A stretch of 64,000 nucleotides of DNA from Acidobacteriota bacterium (GTDB lineage: Bacteria; Acidobacteriota; Vicinamibacteria; Vicinamibacterales; UBA8438). The position numbers were made by a program, and so were the translations under genes. Below the pieces are notes generated by a model that searched no databases, was not told where the DNA came from, and saw nothing but the letters and a program-made list of their open reading frames with translations. Where the stretch lies: contig VXME01000135.1 of the NCBI GenBank assembly GCA_009861545.1, forward strand, positions 44,356 through 108,355, in the 5' to 3' direction. Positions 7,682 to 15,526 of the stretch are shown here, piece by piece; the stretch's first letter is position 1; every line of letters starts with the position of its first letter.

Positions 7682-10552
7682 TCAGCCGCCCCACCCGAAG
7701 CTGACGCGGGTGTAGTAGTAGCCGCCGTTGAAGCCGAACGGCCCGAACTGGCCGTAGCGGTTGCCCACGCCGGCGACGGCGCCCGGATTCTGGTCCGGGT
7801 AGGTATTGAAGATGTTCTGCGCGCCGACCGACAGCGTGAAGTCGCTGAACGGGAATCCGACCTCCAGGTCGACCAGCGGCTTGCCGGAGTACAGCGGATA
7901 CAGGTACGACATCGCGCCGCCCAACGCCGAGCGCGCGTCCTCCCGATCCCAGTAGGAGCCGTAGTAGTGCAGCCGGGCCATCAGGGTCCAGCGGTCGGCG
8001 GAGTGGTTCATGCCCATGTTCCAGCGCATCCGCGGCAGCCCCAGGGTCAGCGCCGCGATGCGGTCCTGGTCGATGTGCTCCGCGCCGAACTCGGTCACTT
8101 CCGTGTCCGTGAAGTTGAAGACGCCGCTGAAGGTCGTCCGGGCGCCGAGCGCCAGCGGGGTCCATGTGGCGACGAGGTCGAGTCCCTGGGTGCGGGTCGA
8201 GAAGTCGTTCACGAAGAAGCGGAACGCGGCCAGGTTGCCGGCTTCGGCAATCCCGCCGGCGAGCAGCGTCGCGACCTCTTCCGGCGACAGGCTGTAGTTC
8301 CGCGTGATGGTGAGCCGGTCGGACACGTTGATCCGGAAGTAGTCGGCGGTGAACGTGAACGGACCGGTGTCGACGACCGTCCCGAGCGAGTAGTTGATCG
8401 ACTGTTCCGGCTGCAGGGGCACGCCGCCCCGCAACGCCGCGACCGGCGAGGTGGACGGAATGGTGCCGTTGTTGATCAGGTCGCCCAGTTCGTAGTCGAA
8501 CTCGGTCGTCACGTTCAGGACGTTCTGCTGGCCGGGGGTCGGGGCGCGGAACCCGCTGCTGACCGCGGCGCGCGCCGCGAAGATGTCGGTGAAGCCGTAG
8601 CGACCCGACAGCTTGCTGTTCATCGTGGTGCCGAAGCTGTCGTAGAAGTCCTCGATGCGGACGGCGGCGCCGAGGTTCCACTCGTTGTCGACGCCGTGAA
8701 TCTCGATGTCGCCGTACCCCGCAACGTTGGCCCGGTCCCACGTGCCGGCGTTCTCGGGCCGCGTGCCGTTGTAGCCGTTGGAGGCGGAGCTGAAGCCCTG
8801 GGCGCCGAACGGGCCGATCGCCCACGACGCCGGGTCGCCTTCGCCCAGGTGGTACTGCTCGTTCCGCCACTCGAGGCCCCCGGCGACGTTGATCATGTCG
8901 CTCGCCGCGTACGACATGTCCGCGTTGAGGCTGGTCTCGGTCTGCTGCAGCAGGTTCGGCTCGAACCGGGTCGGGCTCTCCGGGCCGAGAGACGCGTTGA
9001 CCGTGTCGAAGATGAAGGTCTGCACGTGGTTGCGGCCCGTGCTGCCGCTGATGTCCCAGTTGACCCCGGCCAGCGTGGTCCCGCGCACGCCGGAGACCAG
9101 CGAGTAGTCGTAGACGTCGCCGCCGAACTGCGGCGTGAAGCCGCCCGGCAGACCGTTCTGCGCGCCCAGGAACGGTTGGTGGAACGTGAAGCAGTTGGGA
9201 TCGTCGCGGACCGCCGCGAAGGCGACCGGATCCGGCGTGCCGTTGGTGACGTTCACGGTCGGGCAGTTGGCCGAGCCCATGCCCTGCGCCGCCAGCACGT
9301 CGCCGACCAGCAGCGTCTCGCCGCCGTCCTCCGAGTACACGTTCCCGCGGTTGTTGGGGTTGCGGAAATAGAACCCGCCGGTCACCACCTTGCTGGCGTA
9401 GCTCGTGTGGCCGTAGAACTCCGCCTGCTCGCCCCCGCTGCCGAAATTGGCGAACAACTTCAGGTCGTCCTCGACCAGCGGCACGCCCCAGACGCGCGAC
9501 GTGTCGCGCACGTTGGTGTTGCCGCCGTTGATCACCGCCATCGTACCGCCGTCCTGCACCGCGCGGTTGGTCGGCTGGACGCCGCCGTACTCCAGGCTGA
9601 GGTTCAGGAACCCTTCGGGGCCGAGCGGCAGACCTGCGTTGCCGGCGAACGTGTAGCTCGGCGCGCGGCCCCCGATGCCGTTGCACGAGCGGCCGACGGG
9701 GCCGCACGTCGCCGGGGTGCCGTCGTTCTGGTCGAAGTACTGGCCGCTGCGGAACTCCATGCTGCCCCCGGAGCGCGCGTTCTTCAACTCGAAATTGATG
9801 ACGCCGGCGATGGCGTCGGAGCCATACTGCGCAGCCGCCCCGTCGCGCAACACCTCGACCTGCCGCAGGGCGATGGAGGGAATGGACGACAGGTCCGGTC
9901 CCTGCGCCCCGTCGGCGACGCCGTTGCCCAGCCAGGCGATGACCGCGGCGCGGTGGCGGCGCTTGCCGTTGACCAGGATCAGCGTGTGATCCGGCGCCAT
10001 GTTGCGCAGGTTGGCCGGCCGCACGATGGTGGCGGCGTCGCTGATCGGCTGCGTGTTGACGTTGAACGACGGGACGACCGTCCGCAACTGGTTGGTGAGG
10101 TCCATGTCGCCCTGGCTGGTGAAGTCCTGGGCGGTGATGACGTCGATGGGCACCGGGGAGGCGGCGATCGACCGCGGTTCCGCGCGCGTGCCTACGACCG
10201 CCACCGTTTCCTGCAGCAGAATGTCCATCACGACGTCGACGCTGGCGGTGACGCCGGCGCCCACTTCCACGACCTGGGCGGGCGCGTCGAAGCCGGGGAG
10301 GGTGAAGATCACCTCATAGGTCCCCGGCGCCAGCCCGCTGAACGTGAACTGGCCGGCGCCGTCGGTGAAGGTGATCTCGCCGACCCCCGCCGCGTCCCGC
10401 GCTTCCACGGTGACCCCGGGCAGGACGAAACCCGTCGCGTCCGTGACCGTGCCGCTGATCGTTCCCGAGTCCTGGGCGCCCGCAAGGCCGGGCGCGAGAA
10501 GGGTGGCGGCGAGAGCCAGCCCGATCATGGGTCTCTTCATGCCAAGTTTCAT
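7682..10552 (-). CDS. TonB-dependent receptor with carboxypeptidase-regulatory-like N-terminal domain
   Basis: A 956-aa receptor, first gene of the tandem array and the only one with a clear promoter and leader. It has a signal peptide (MKRPMIGLALAATLLAPGLAGAQ), a regulatory-like beta-sandwich (GTVTDATGFVLPGVTVEARD), a hinge (VAVVGTRAEPRS), a plug (PIDVITAQDF, RQVEVLRDGAAAQYGSDAIAG) and a barrel ending YYYTRVSFGWGG. AGGAGG lies 11 bp before the ATG at 10552; a second in-frame ATG four codons later could also be used. It is highly similar to the 4496-7273 receptor through the plug, and has an extra loop near residue 290 (CGPVGRSCNG) with two Cys that could form a surface disulfide. Ligand unknown. 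Confidence 0.93.
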   Translation of the reverse strand: MKLGMKRPMIGLALAATLLAPGLAGAQDSGTISGTVTDATGFVLPGVTVEARDAAGVGEITFTDGAGQFTFSGLAPGTYEVIFTLPGFDAPAQVVEVGAGVTASVDVVMDILLQETVAVVGTRAEPRSIAASPVPIDVITAQDFTSQGDMDLTNQLRTVVPSFNVNTQPISDAATIVRPANLRNMAPDHTLILVNGKRRHRAAVIAWLGNGVADGAQGPDLSSIPSIALRQVEVLRDGAAAQYGSDAIAGVINFELKNARSGGSMEFRSGQYFDQNDGTPATCGPVGRSCNGIGGRAPSYTFAGNAGLPLGPEGFLNLSLEYGGVQPTNRAVQDGGTMAVINGGNTNVRDTSRVWGVPLVEDDLKLFANFGSGGEQAEFYGHTSYASKVVTGGFYFRNPNNRGNVYSEDGGETLLVGDVLAAQGMGSANCPTVNVTNGTPDPVAFAAVRDDPNCFTFHQPFLGAQNGLPGGFTPQFGGDVYDYSLVSGVRGTTLAGVNWDISGSTGRNHVQTFIFDTVNASLGPESPTRFEPNLLQQTETSLNADMSYAASDMINVAGGLEWRNEQYHLGEGDPASWAIGPFGAQGFSSASNGYNGTRPENAGTWDRANVAGYGDIEIHGVDNEWNLGAAVRIEDFYDSFGTTMNSKLSGRYGFTDIFAARAAVSSGFRAPTPGQQNVLNVTTEFDYELGDLINNGTIPSTSPVAALRGGVPLQPEQSINYSLGTVVDTGPFTFTADYFRINVSDRLTITRNYSLSPEEVATLLAGGIAEAGNLAAFRFFVNDFSTRTQGLDLVATWTPLALGARTTFSGVFNFTDTEVTEFGAEHIDQDRIAALTLGLPRMRWNMGMNHSADRWTLMARLHYYGSYWDREDARSALGGAMSYLYPLYSGKPLVDLEVGFPFSDFTLSVGAQNIFNTYPDQNPGAVAGVGNRYGQFGPFGFNGGYYYTRVSFGWGG

Positions 10553-10695
10553 TTTGCTTCCTACCTCCTGAGTGGCCCCGGTGGGAATACGGCCGGATTG
10601 ATTCCACCCCTCGGCAACTCCCAGTGACAGGTGGACGACGTGCGAGAACGGTTCCCCGCCCCACGGGGCAGGCCAAGCGCTTCACCCAGCAAGCG

Positions 10696-10724
10696 AGTAT
10701 AACGTGCCAGCACGATTTCGCCAA
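10696..10724 (-). promoter_or_regulatory. Sigma70-like promoter of the TBDR at 10552
   Basis: Read on the minus strand, TTGGCG (10724-10719), a 17-bp spacer and TATACT (10701-10696) match the housekeeping consensus in four of six -35 bases, with a good -10 and ideal spacing. Transcription would start near 10689, giving a leader of about 135 bases before the ATG at 10552. Confidence 0.65.
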
Positions 10725-10835
10725 GGGGATTTTGCGCCACAAGGCATTGTACCCCAATAAAGTGGGCACGGAAAACCATGGCTACAACATGTAGTGCTCG
10801 ATGGAGCCCGTAATCTCTTCCCACGGCACCATCCC

Positions 10836-10873
10836 CGGCCAACCCGCTGGCCGGACGCCAGCGGGTTCGGCCG
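10836..10873 (-). terminator. Hairpin downstream of the PQQ dehydrogenase
   Basis: CGGCCAACCCGCTGG (10836-10850) pairs with CCAGCGGGTTCGGCCG (10858-10873), giving a 15-bp stem with a single bulge and a 7-base loop, about 75 bp past the dehydrogenase stop. No T-run follows, so function as a terminator is inferred from position and strength. Confidence 0.6.
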
Positions 10874-10948
10874 CATCGGCAGCAGCCACATGGGCCGACC
10901 CGCTGCGCCGACGCCTGGACGGCCGCATGGCTTGAAGCCGGGTGCCGA

Positions 10949-12940
10949 CTACCTGTCCGGCAGCGCGAACACCACCAGTCGCTCGTTCCCGCGCGGCTCG
11001 CCGGTAGCCGGCGCCGAGACGTTGGCCGCGACGTACTGCCGGCCGTCGTTTCCCGCGTAGGTGATCGGCACCGCCTCGACGTTGTAGTCGAACGCGGCGG
11101 ACCACAGCTCCTCGCCGGTGCGCGAGTCGAACGCTCGGAAACGGCGGTCGACGGTGGCGCCGATGAACACGAGGCCGCCGGCGGTGACGATGGGGCCGCC
11201 GACGTTGCGGCTGCCGACGCGCCGCCTGCCTTCGGGCAGGAGCTCGTCGATGCCCAGCGGCACCTCCCACGCGATCTCGCCGGTGGCGGCCTCGACCGCG
11301 ACCAGGCGGGCCCAGGGCGGCTTGAAGCAGGGGAGCGCGCCGAGCCGCTCGCCGTCGGCGTCGAAGATCGGGGCCTCGAACGGCGGACCGGCTTCGCGGA
11401 CGAAGGCCACCTGGTCGTCGGTGTCCGAGGGGTACAGCTCGTTCTCCGTCATCCAGCCGCTGATCGGCTGGTCCTTCGAGTTGACGAAGATGTAGCCGAG
11501 CTCGGGATCGTAGGCGGTGCCGTTCCAGTTCACGCCGCCGCCGGTGCCCGGGAACACGAGCGACGGCGGGGTGCCCTCCTGCCGGTAGCGGATGGGCGTA
11601 TAGGGCCCGTCGTTGTAGTAGCCGATCGTGTCCCACAACTCGCGGCAGGCGGCCGCGTGCTCGGGCGTGGTGTCGTCGGCGGTGACGACGTCGTCGGGAC
11701 CGATGCTCACCCGCGACACCGCGGGCGGCGCGAGCGGAAACGGCTGGGTCGGCGAGTACTGCTCGCCGGGCACGTCGCCGGCGGGCACCGGCCGCTCCTC
11801 CACCCCGTGGACGGGCTCGCCGGTCACGCGGTTGAGGATGAACATCCAGCCCGACTTGCCGACCTGCGCGAGGGCGGGGATGACCTCGCCGTCGCGCTCG
11901 ATGTCCATCAGGCCGGGCGACGGCGGCAGGTTGTAGTCCCACAGCTCACGGTGGATGTTCTGGAAGTACCACGCGAGCTCGCCGCTGCGGATGTCGATGG
12001 CGATGGTCGAGTTCGCGAAGAGGTTGTCGCCGGGGCGGTCGCCGCCGTAGAAGTTCGACCCCGGGCTGCTCACCGGCATGTAGACGAGGCCCCGCTCCTC
12101 GTCGACGGTGAGCGTGAACGCCCACACGTTGTTCCCGATGCGGTCGCGCCAGCTCTGGTTGCCCCAGGTCTCGCTGCCGAAGTCGCTCTCGGTGGGCAGG
12201 GTCGGGAATTCCCAGCGCAGGGCGCCGGTCGTCGCGTCGAGGGCCCGCGGCCAGGCCCGGGTCGGCTCCCCCCCGCCCCTGGGCTGGTTCAGATGGGGCG
12301 CGATGTGCCGCTGGCCGGGGCCGAAGGCGCTCGAGCCCAGGATCAGGGTGTCGTCGTAGACCACCGGCACCCCGGTGTAGGGGATGCGCACCGCGGCCTC
12401 GCCTCCGTCGCCGAACGCGGGATCGCGCTCGCCCGTCGCCGCGTTCAGGGCGATGACCTTCGACAGGCTGGTGAAGTAGATGCGGGCCTCGTGGGCGTCG
12501 GTGGCCGGCCCGTAGGCGACGCCGCGGAACGATGCGAGCCCTTCGCGCAGCTCGTGCCGCCAGATCTCCTCCCCGGTCTCCGGCCGCAGGGCCACCACCC
12601 GATTGCCCGACGCGAGGTACATCACGCCGTCGACCACGATCGGCGTCACCTGCTGGAAGAGCTCGGCCGGGCTCGGTCCCTCGATGAACCCGTCCTCGGG
12701 ATGGAACCGGTACGACCAGACCTCCTCGAGCGACGCGACGTTCGACGTGTCGATCTCATCGAGGGGCGAATAGCGCGTTCCTGCGAGGTCCCGGTTGTAG
12801 GTTGGCCAGTCGGCGGCGGCGCTGCGCTCCTGGGCCGGGGCCGATGTCGACGCCAGCGCCATCGCGACCAGTGTCGCGGCCACCCGGAAGGTGCGGCGCG
12901 ATCGTCCCGTGGAAGCGCGGATTCCGGTGCTGAATCGCAT
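10949..12940 (-). CDS. PQQ-dependent dehydrogenase (quinoprotein, beta-propeller)
   Basis: A 663-aa exported quinoprotein, expected to oxidise an alcohol or sugar in the periplasm using pyrroloquinoline quinone. A long basic start leads into a signal peptide (AATLVAMALASTSAPAQ). The mature part opens with DWPTYNRDLAGTRYSPLDEI, the typical start of membrane-type glucose/alcohol dehydrogenase propellers, and carries repeated blade motifs (ALRPETGEEIW, ALNAATGERDP, ALDATTGALRW, AVEAATGEIAW). No CxxCH is present, so it lacks the cytochrome c domain of quinohemoproteins; electrons must leave by another carrier. It follows the ankyrin gene by 21 bp, almost certainly in one transcript. Substrate unknown. 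No PQQ synthesis genes are in the window. Confidence 0.9.
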   Translation of the reverse strand: MRFSTGIRASTGRSRRTFRVAATLVAMALASTSAPAQERSAAADWPTYNRDLAGTRYSPLDEIDTSNVASLEEVWSYRFHPEDGFIEGPSPAELFQQVTPIVVDGVMYLASGNRVVALRPETGEEIWRHELREGLASFRGVAYGPATDAHEARIYFTSLSKVIALNAATGERDPAFGDGGEAAVRIPYTGVPVVYDDTLILGSSAFGPGQRHIAPHLNQPRGGGEPTRAWPRALDATTGALRWEFPTLPTESDFGSETWGNQSWRDRIGNNVWAFTLTVDEERGLVYMPVSSPGSNFYGGDRPGDNLFANSTIAIDIRSGELAWYFQNIHRELWDYNLPPSPGLMDIERDGEVIPALAQVGKSGWMFILNRVTGEPVHGVEERPVPAGDVPGEQYSPTQPFPLAPPAVSRVSIGPDDVVTADDTTPEHAAACRELWDTIGYYNDGPYTPIRYRQEGTPPSLVFPGTGGGVNWNGTAYDPELGYIFVNSKDQPISGWMTENELYPSDTDDQVAFVREAGPPFEAPIFDADGERLGALPCFKPPWARLVAVEAATGEIAWEVPLGIDELLPEGRRRVGSRNVGGPIVTAGGLVFIGATVDRRFRAFDSRTGEELWSAAFDYNVEAVPITYAGNDGRQYVAANVSAPATGEPRGNERLVVFALPDR

Positions 12941-12961
12941 GGGGCTGATCTCCTCTCCCGG

Positions 12962-14575
12962 TCAGGGCTGATCGTTCGCGCCGGCGGCCGGTACGTCGCG
13001 CAGGCGTTCCTGGACGGTTCCGGGGATGCCGAGCTGCGTGTCGGCGCCGAGCTCCGCGAGCAGCGCGGCGGTCTCCGGCCAGCTCTGGAACTGGAACGAC
13101 TGCTTCGAGCCTTCCGCCATCCGATAGGCGGTCCGTCCGCGGAAGTCCCGCGCGTCGATGTCGGCCCCCTGCGCCACCAGGTACTCCACGACTTCGTTCA
13201 GTCCGCGGAAAGCGGCGCCGTGGAGCGCCGTGAAGTCGGCTTCGTTCACCGCGTCGACGTCGGCGCCGGCCTCGAGCAGCACCCGTACCGCTTCCTCGGC
13301 GCTCGGGGATCGGACCCCGCGCGGCTGCCGCGGCGTGTAGGTCGAGCGCCCGAGACCGGCCGCGGCCATGAACGGGGTCGTGCCGTCGTGCGTCGTCAGA
13401 TGCTGATCCGCGCCGGCGTCCAGCAGGGCGTGCAGGATCGCCGTGTTGCTCGACGTGCGGGTCTCGCCGGCGCCGAACGTCCCGCCCGCGCCGTTCATGT
13501 CGAAGGCCGCGACCCACAGCGGCGTGGCGCCGCGCAGGTCGCCGGTGCCGCAGGCGAAGGGTTCGAACGCCCCCTTCCGAGGGTAGCCGATATAGCTCAT
13601 GAGCATGGCCGACGCCGTGATCCGCGCGTTCGGATCGGCGCCCCGGGCGAGCAGCGCCTCGACGACGGGCAGCCGGCGGTCGGCCGCGAGCCGCGAGCGG
13701 CTGCGCCGGGAATAGAGCCGGTTCCCCCCGTGCCGGGCGTACCATTCGCGCAGCCAGGTGCCGACGCCGCCCGCCGCCGCGTGCAGCGCGCGCACGCCGT
13801 TCATCTCGCCCTCGGGGTCGGCGCCTTCCTCCAGCAGGAACAGTGCGAACGCGTCCCGACCGCTCACGATCGAGAAGGGCAGGACGTGCGTGCCGTCGGC
13901 GCTCGGCGCGTTGACGTCGACGCCGGCGGCGATCAACGCGCGGGCGGTGTCGACATCGCCGTTGCGCGCCGCGAACATCAGCGGCGTGAAGCCCTTGACG
14001 GTCGATGCGGCGGGGTTCGCGCCGGCGTCGAGCAGCAGGCGCACGATCTCCGGATGCGGCTCCGACACCGCCCACATCAGCGCCGTGCTCCCGGTCTCGG
14101 TGACGGCCGCGTCGACGTCCGCGCCGCCGGCGATGAGCGCGCGGACGACATCGGGGTTCCCGGTGCGGGCCGCGGTCATCAGGGGTGCGAGTCCGCTCTC
14201 CTGTGCCGCGTTCACGTTCGCGCCCGCGTCGAGCAGCGTCTCGACCATGGCGGCGCTCGCGTTCTCGGCCGCGCGTTCGAGCGCCGTCACCCCGTGGTCG
14301 TCGGCCCGGTTCACGTCCGCGCCCGCGTCGAGCAGGCGCTCCACCAGCGCCACGTCGTCCCAGTGGGCGGCCCACAGAAGCGCTGTCGCACCGTCCGCCC
14401 GCGCCGCGTCGACGTCCGCGCCTCCGGCGAGAAGCGCGTGCACGGCATCCCGATCCTGATTGGCCGCGGCGGTGACGAGCCGGAAGTCCTGTCCCGCCGC
14501 CGCGTCGGCGCCGGTTACCGACGACGCGAGCAGGAAGGCGAGGCAGATCCGCATGGCCCGAGTCGTCGTCGTCAT
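12962..14575 (-). CDS. Exported ankyrin-repeat protein
   Basis: About 537 aa: a signal peptide (MRICLAFLLASSVTGADAAAG) followed by roughly ten ankyrin repeats, recognisable by phrases such as DGATALLWAAHWDDVALVER, LLDAGADVN and GFTPLMFAARNGDVD. The repeats are interrupted near the middle by a non-canonical segment (TWLREWYARHGGNRLYSRRS). I start at the ATG at 14575 because a good promoter places its -10 only 7 bp upstream. Ankyrin stacks bind proteins, and in related acidobacterial genomes such proteins commonly sit next to PQQ enzymes, so a partner or assembly role for the downstream dehydrogenase is a reasonable inference. No catalytic domain is seen. Confidence 0.88.
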   Translation of the reverse strand: MTTTTRAMRICLAFLLASSVTGADAAAGQDFRLVTAAANQDRDAVHALLAGGADVDAARADGATALLWAAHWDDVALVERLLDAGADVNRADDHGVTALERAAENASAAMVETLLDAGANVNAAQESGLAPLMTAARTGNPDVVRALIAGGADVDAAVTETGSTALMWAVSEPHPEIVRLLLDAGANPAASTVKGFTPLMFAARNGDVDTARALIAAGVDVNAPSADGTHVLPFSIVSGRDAFALFLLEEGADPEGEMNGVRALHAAAGGVGTWLREWYARHGGNRLYSRRSRSRLAADRRLPVVEALLARGADPNARITASAMLMSYIGYPRKGAFEPFACGTGDLRGATPLWVAAFDMNGAGGTFGAGETRTSSNTAILHALLDAGADQHLTTHDGTTPFMAAAGLGRSTYTPRQPRGVRSPSAEEAVRVLLEAGADVDAVNEADFTALHGAAFRGLNEVVEYLVAQGADIDARDFRGRTAYRMAEGSKQSFQFQSWPETAALLAELGADTQLGIPGTVQERLRDVPAAGANDQP

Positions 14576-14582
14576 GGCTTCC

Positions 14583-14611
14583 ACTATATGCACGCCCGGT
14601 TCGTGCGTCTA
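14583..14611 (-). promoter_or_regulatory. Promoter of the ankyrin-PQQ operon, apparently leaderless
   Basis: On the minus strand TAGACG (14611-14606), a 17-bp spacer and TATAGT (14588-14583) form a sigma70-like promoter. The -10 ends 7 bp before the ATG at 14575, so transcription should begin at or within a base or two of the start codon; no Shine-Dalgarno sequence fits in between. Confidence 0.6.
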
Positions 14612-14657
14612 CCGTCGTGTTCTCCGCGCGGGTTGGAGGCGTTGCGGGAACGGACGC

Positions 14658-15374
14658 CTACACCACGATGCCCAGATCGGCGAGCGCGGCGTCGAAGACG
14701 GCGGGCCAACCGCGGTTCGCCAGGGGGCTGGCCGGACTCGGGTGCGGGGCGGCTCCGCACCGCGCGTCGTACTTCTCGGCGACCGGGCGGGCCCGCTCGG
14801 CCGCGAACCGCCCGATGCCGACCACGACGTCGGGCCGCAGGTGGGACAGGGCGCCCGCGAGCGCCTCGTCGCATGCCGCGAACAGGTGCTCGCGCGCGTC
14901 ACGGGGACGGAGCTTGTCGGGCGTCACGTTGCGGCCGCCGTCGTCCAGGAAGCACAACGGGCAGTAGTTCCAGACGAACGCGCGCCGGAAGAACCGCTCC
15001 GGGCTGCCGAAGCGTTCCCGCGCCCAACCCCACAGCCGGGCGCCGCTCACCTCGCCGCGGCCGATTCCGAAGCCGAGAACCGGTCGCCGCGGGTGCTCGT
15101 CGGCCGGCCGCTCCACCGGCGCCTCGATGCCGAGCCAGTCGCGCACCATCGCGACGTCGCCGAACGGCACCCCGGTCTGCGCCATCCCGAACGGGCCCGG
15201 GTTCATGCCGACGAAGAGGATCTCCGGCTGCCCGCGGCCGTAGCGCTCCAGGTAGAGGCGGTGCGGCGCCCAGGCGTAGTCGAGGGGGGCGTATACGTGC
15301 ATGACCGGCTCGGCGAACCGCAGGCCGCGGGTCCGTTCCCGCAGCCGCTCGGTGACCGGCACGAGGTTCGACAT
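14658..15374 (-). CDS. Single-strand-selective monofunctional uracil-DNA glycosylase (SMUG1 type)
   Basis: A 238-aa cytosolic base-excision repair enzyme that removes uracil and oxidised pyrimidines from DNA. Residues 56-72 read GMNPGPFGMAQTGVPFG, the SMUG1 active-site motif, with Asn58 as the water-positioning catalytic residue. The second motif, HPSPASPLANRGW, begins at His211. Length is close to animal SMUG1, and bacterial members of this family are scattered, so horizontal acquisition at some stage is likely. It is transcribed on its own: it lies 82 bp from the start of the ankyrin gene and is divergent from the ADOP permease. Confidence 0.93.
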   Translation of the reverse strand: MSNLVPVTERLRERTRGLRFAEPVMHVYAPLDYAWAPHRLYLERYGRGQPEILFVGMNPGPFGMAQTGVPFGDVAMVRDWLGIEAPVERPADEHPRRPVLGFGIGRGEVSGARLWGWARERFGSPERFFRRAFVWNYCPLCFLDDGGRNVTPDKLRPRDAREHLFAACDEALAGALSHLRPDVVVGIGRFAAERARPVAEKYDARCGAAPHPSPASPLANRGWPAVFDAALADLGIVV

Positions 15375-15526
15375 GGCGAGACACTACAGCACGTTGGCGC
15401 CGGATGCCGGCGGGGTCTCGATCGCGGTGTCGAGGATCGTGCCCCGAGAAGCACCCGAGCGGATTTGTCGCCGTGGGCCGCGCCGTCGTCGGTAGGTGAG
15501 GGCTCCTATACTGGAAGGGAGGCCGA

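Larger units (their letters stand above)
10553..10948. other. 396-bp intergenic region: TBDR leader, promoter and PQQ-gene terminator
   Basis: No convincing gene is seen here; small frames exist but lack codon bias. The part next to the receptor is a roughly 120-base minus-strand leader with a GCCCCACGGGGC foldback (10658-10669) and ends in AGGAGG. Around 10696-10751 it is clearly AT-richer, with a good promoter and a possible second -10 (TACAAT, read on the minus strand, at 10746-10751). The right part holds a hairpin at 10836-10873. Confidence 0.7.

Noticed and set aside
5828..10627. A 1599-codon open frame on the plus strand
   Set aside because: Antisense to two TBDR genes that have signal peptides, plugs and complete barrels; the shadow protein has no recognisable fold.
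10561..10842. Minus-strand 93-codon frame in the TBDR leader region
   Set aside because: It overlaps a good promoter and Shine-Dalgarno site of the receptor, lacks codon bias and has no family features.
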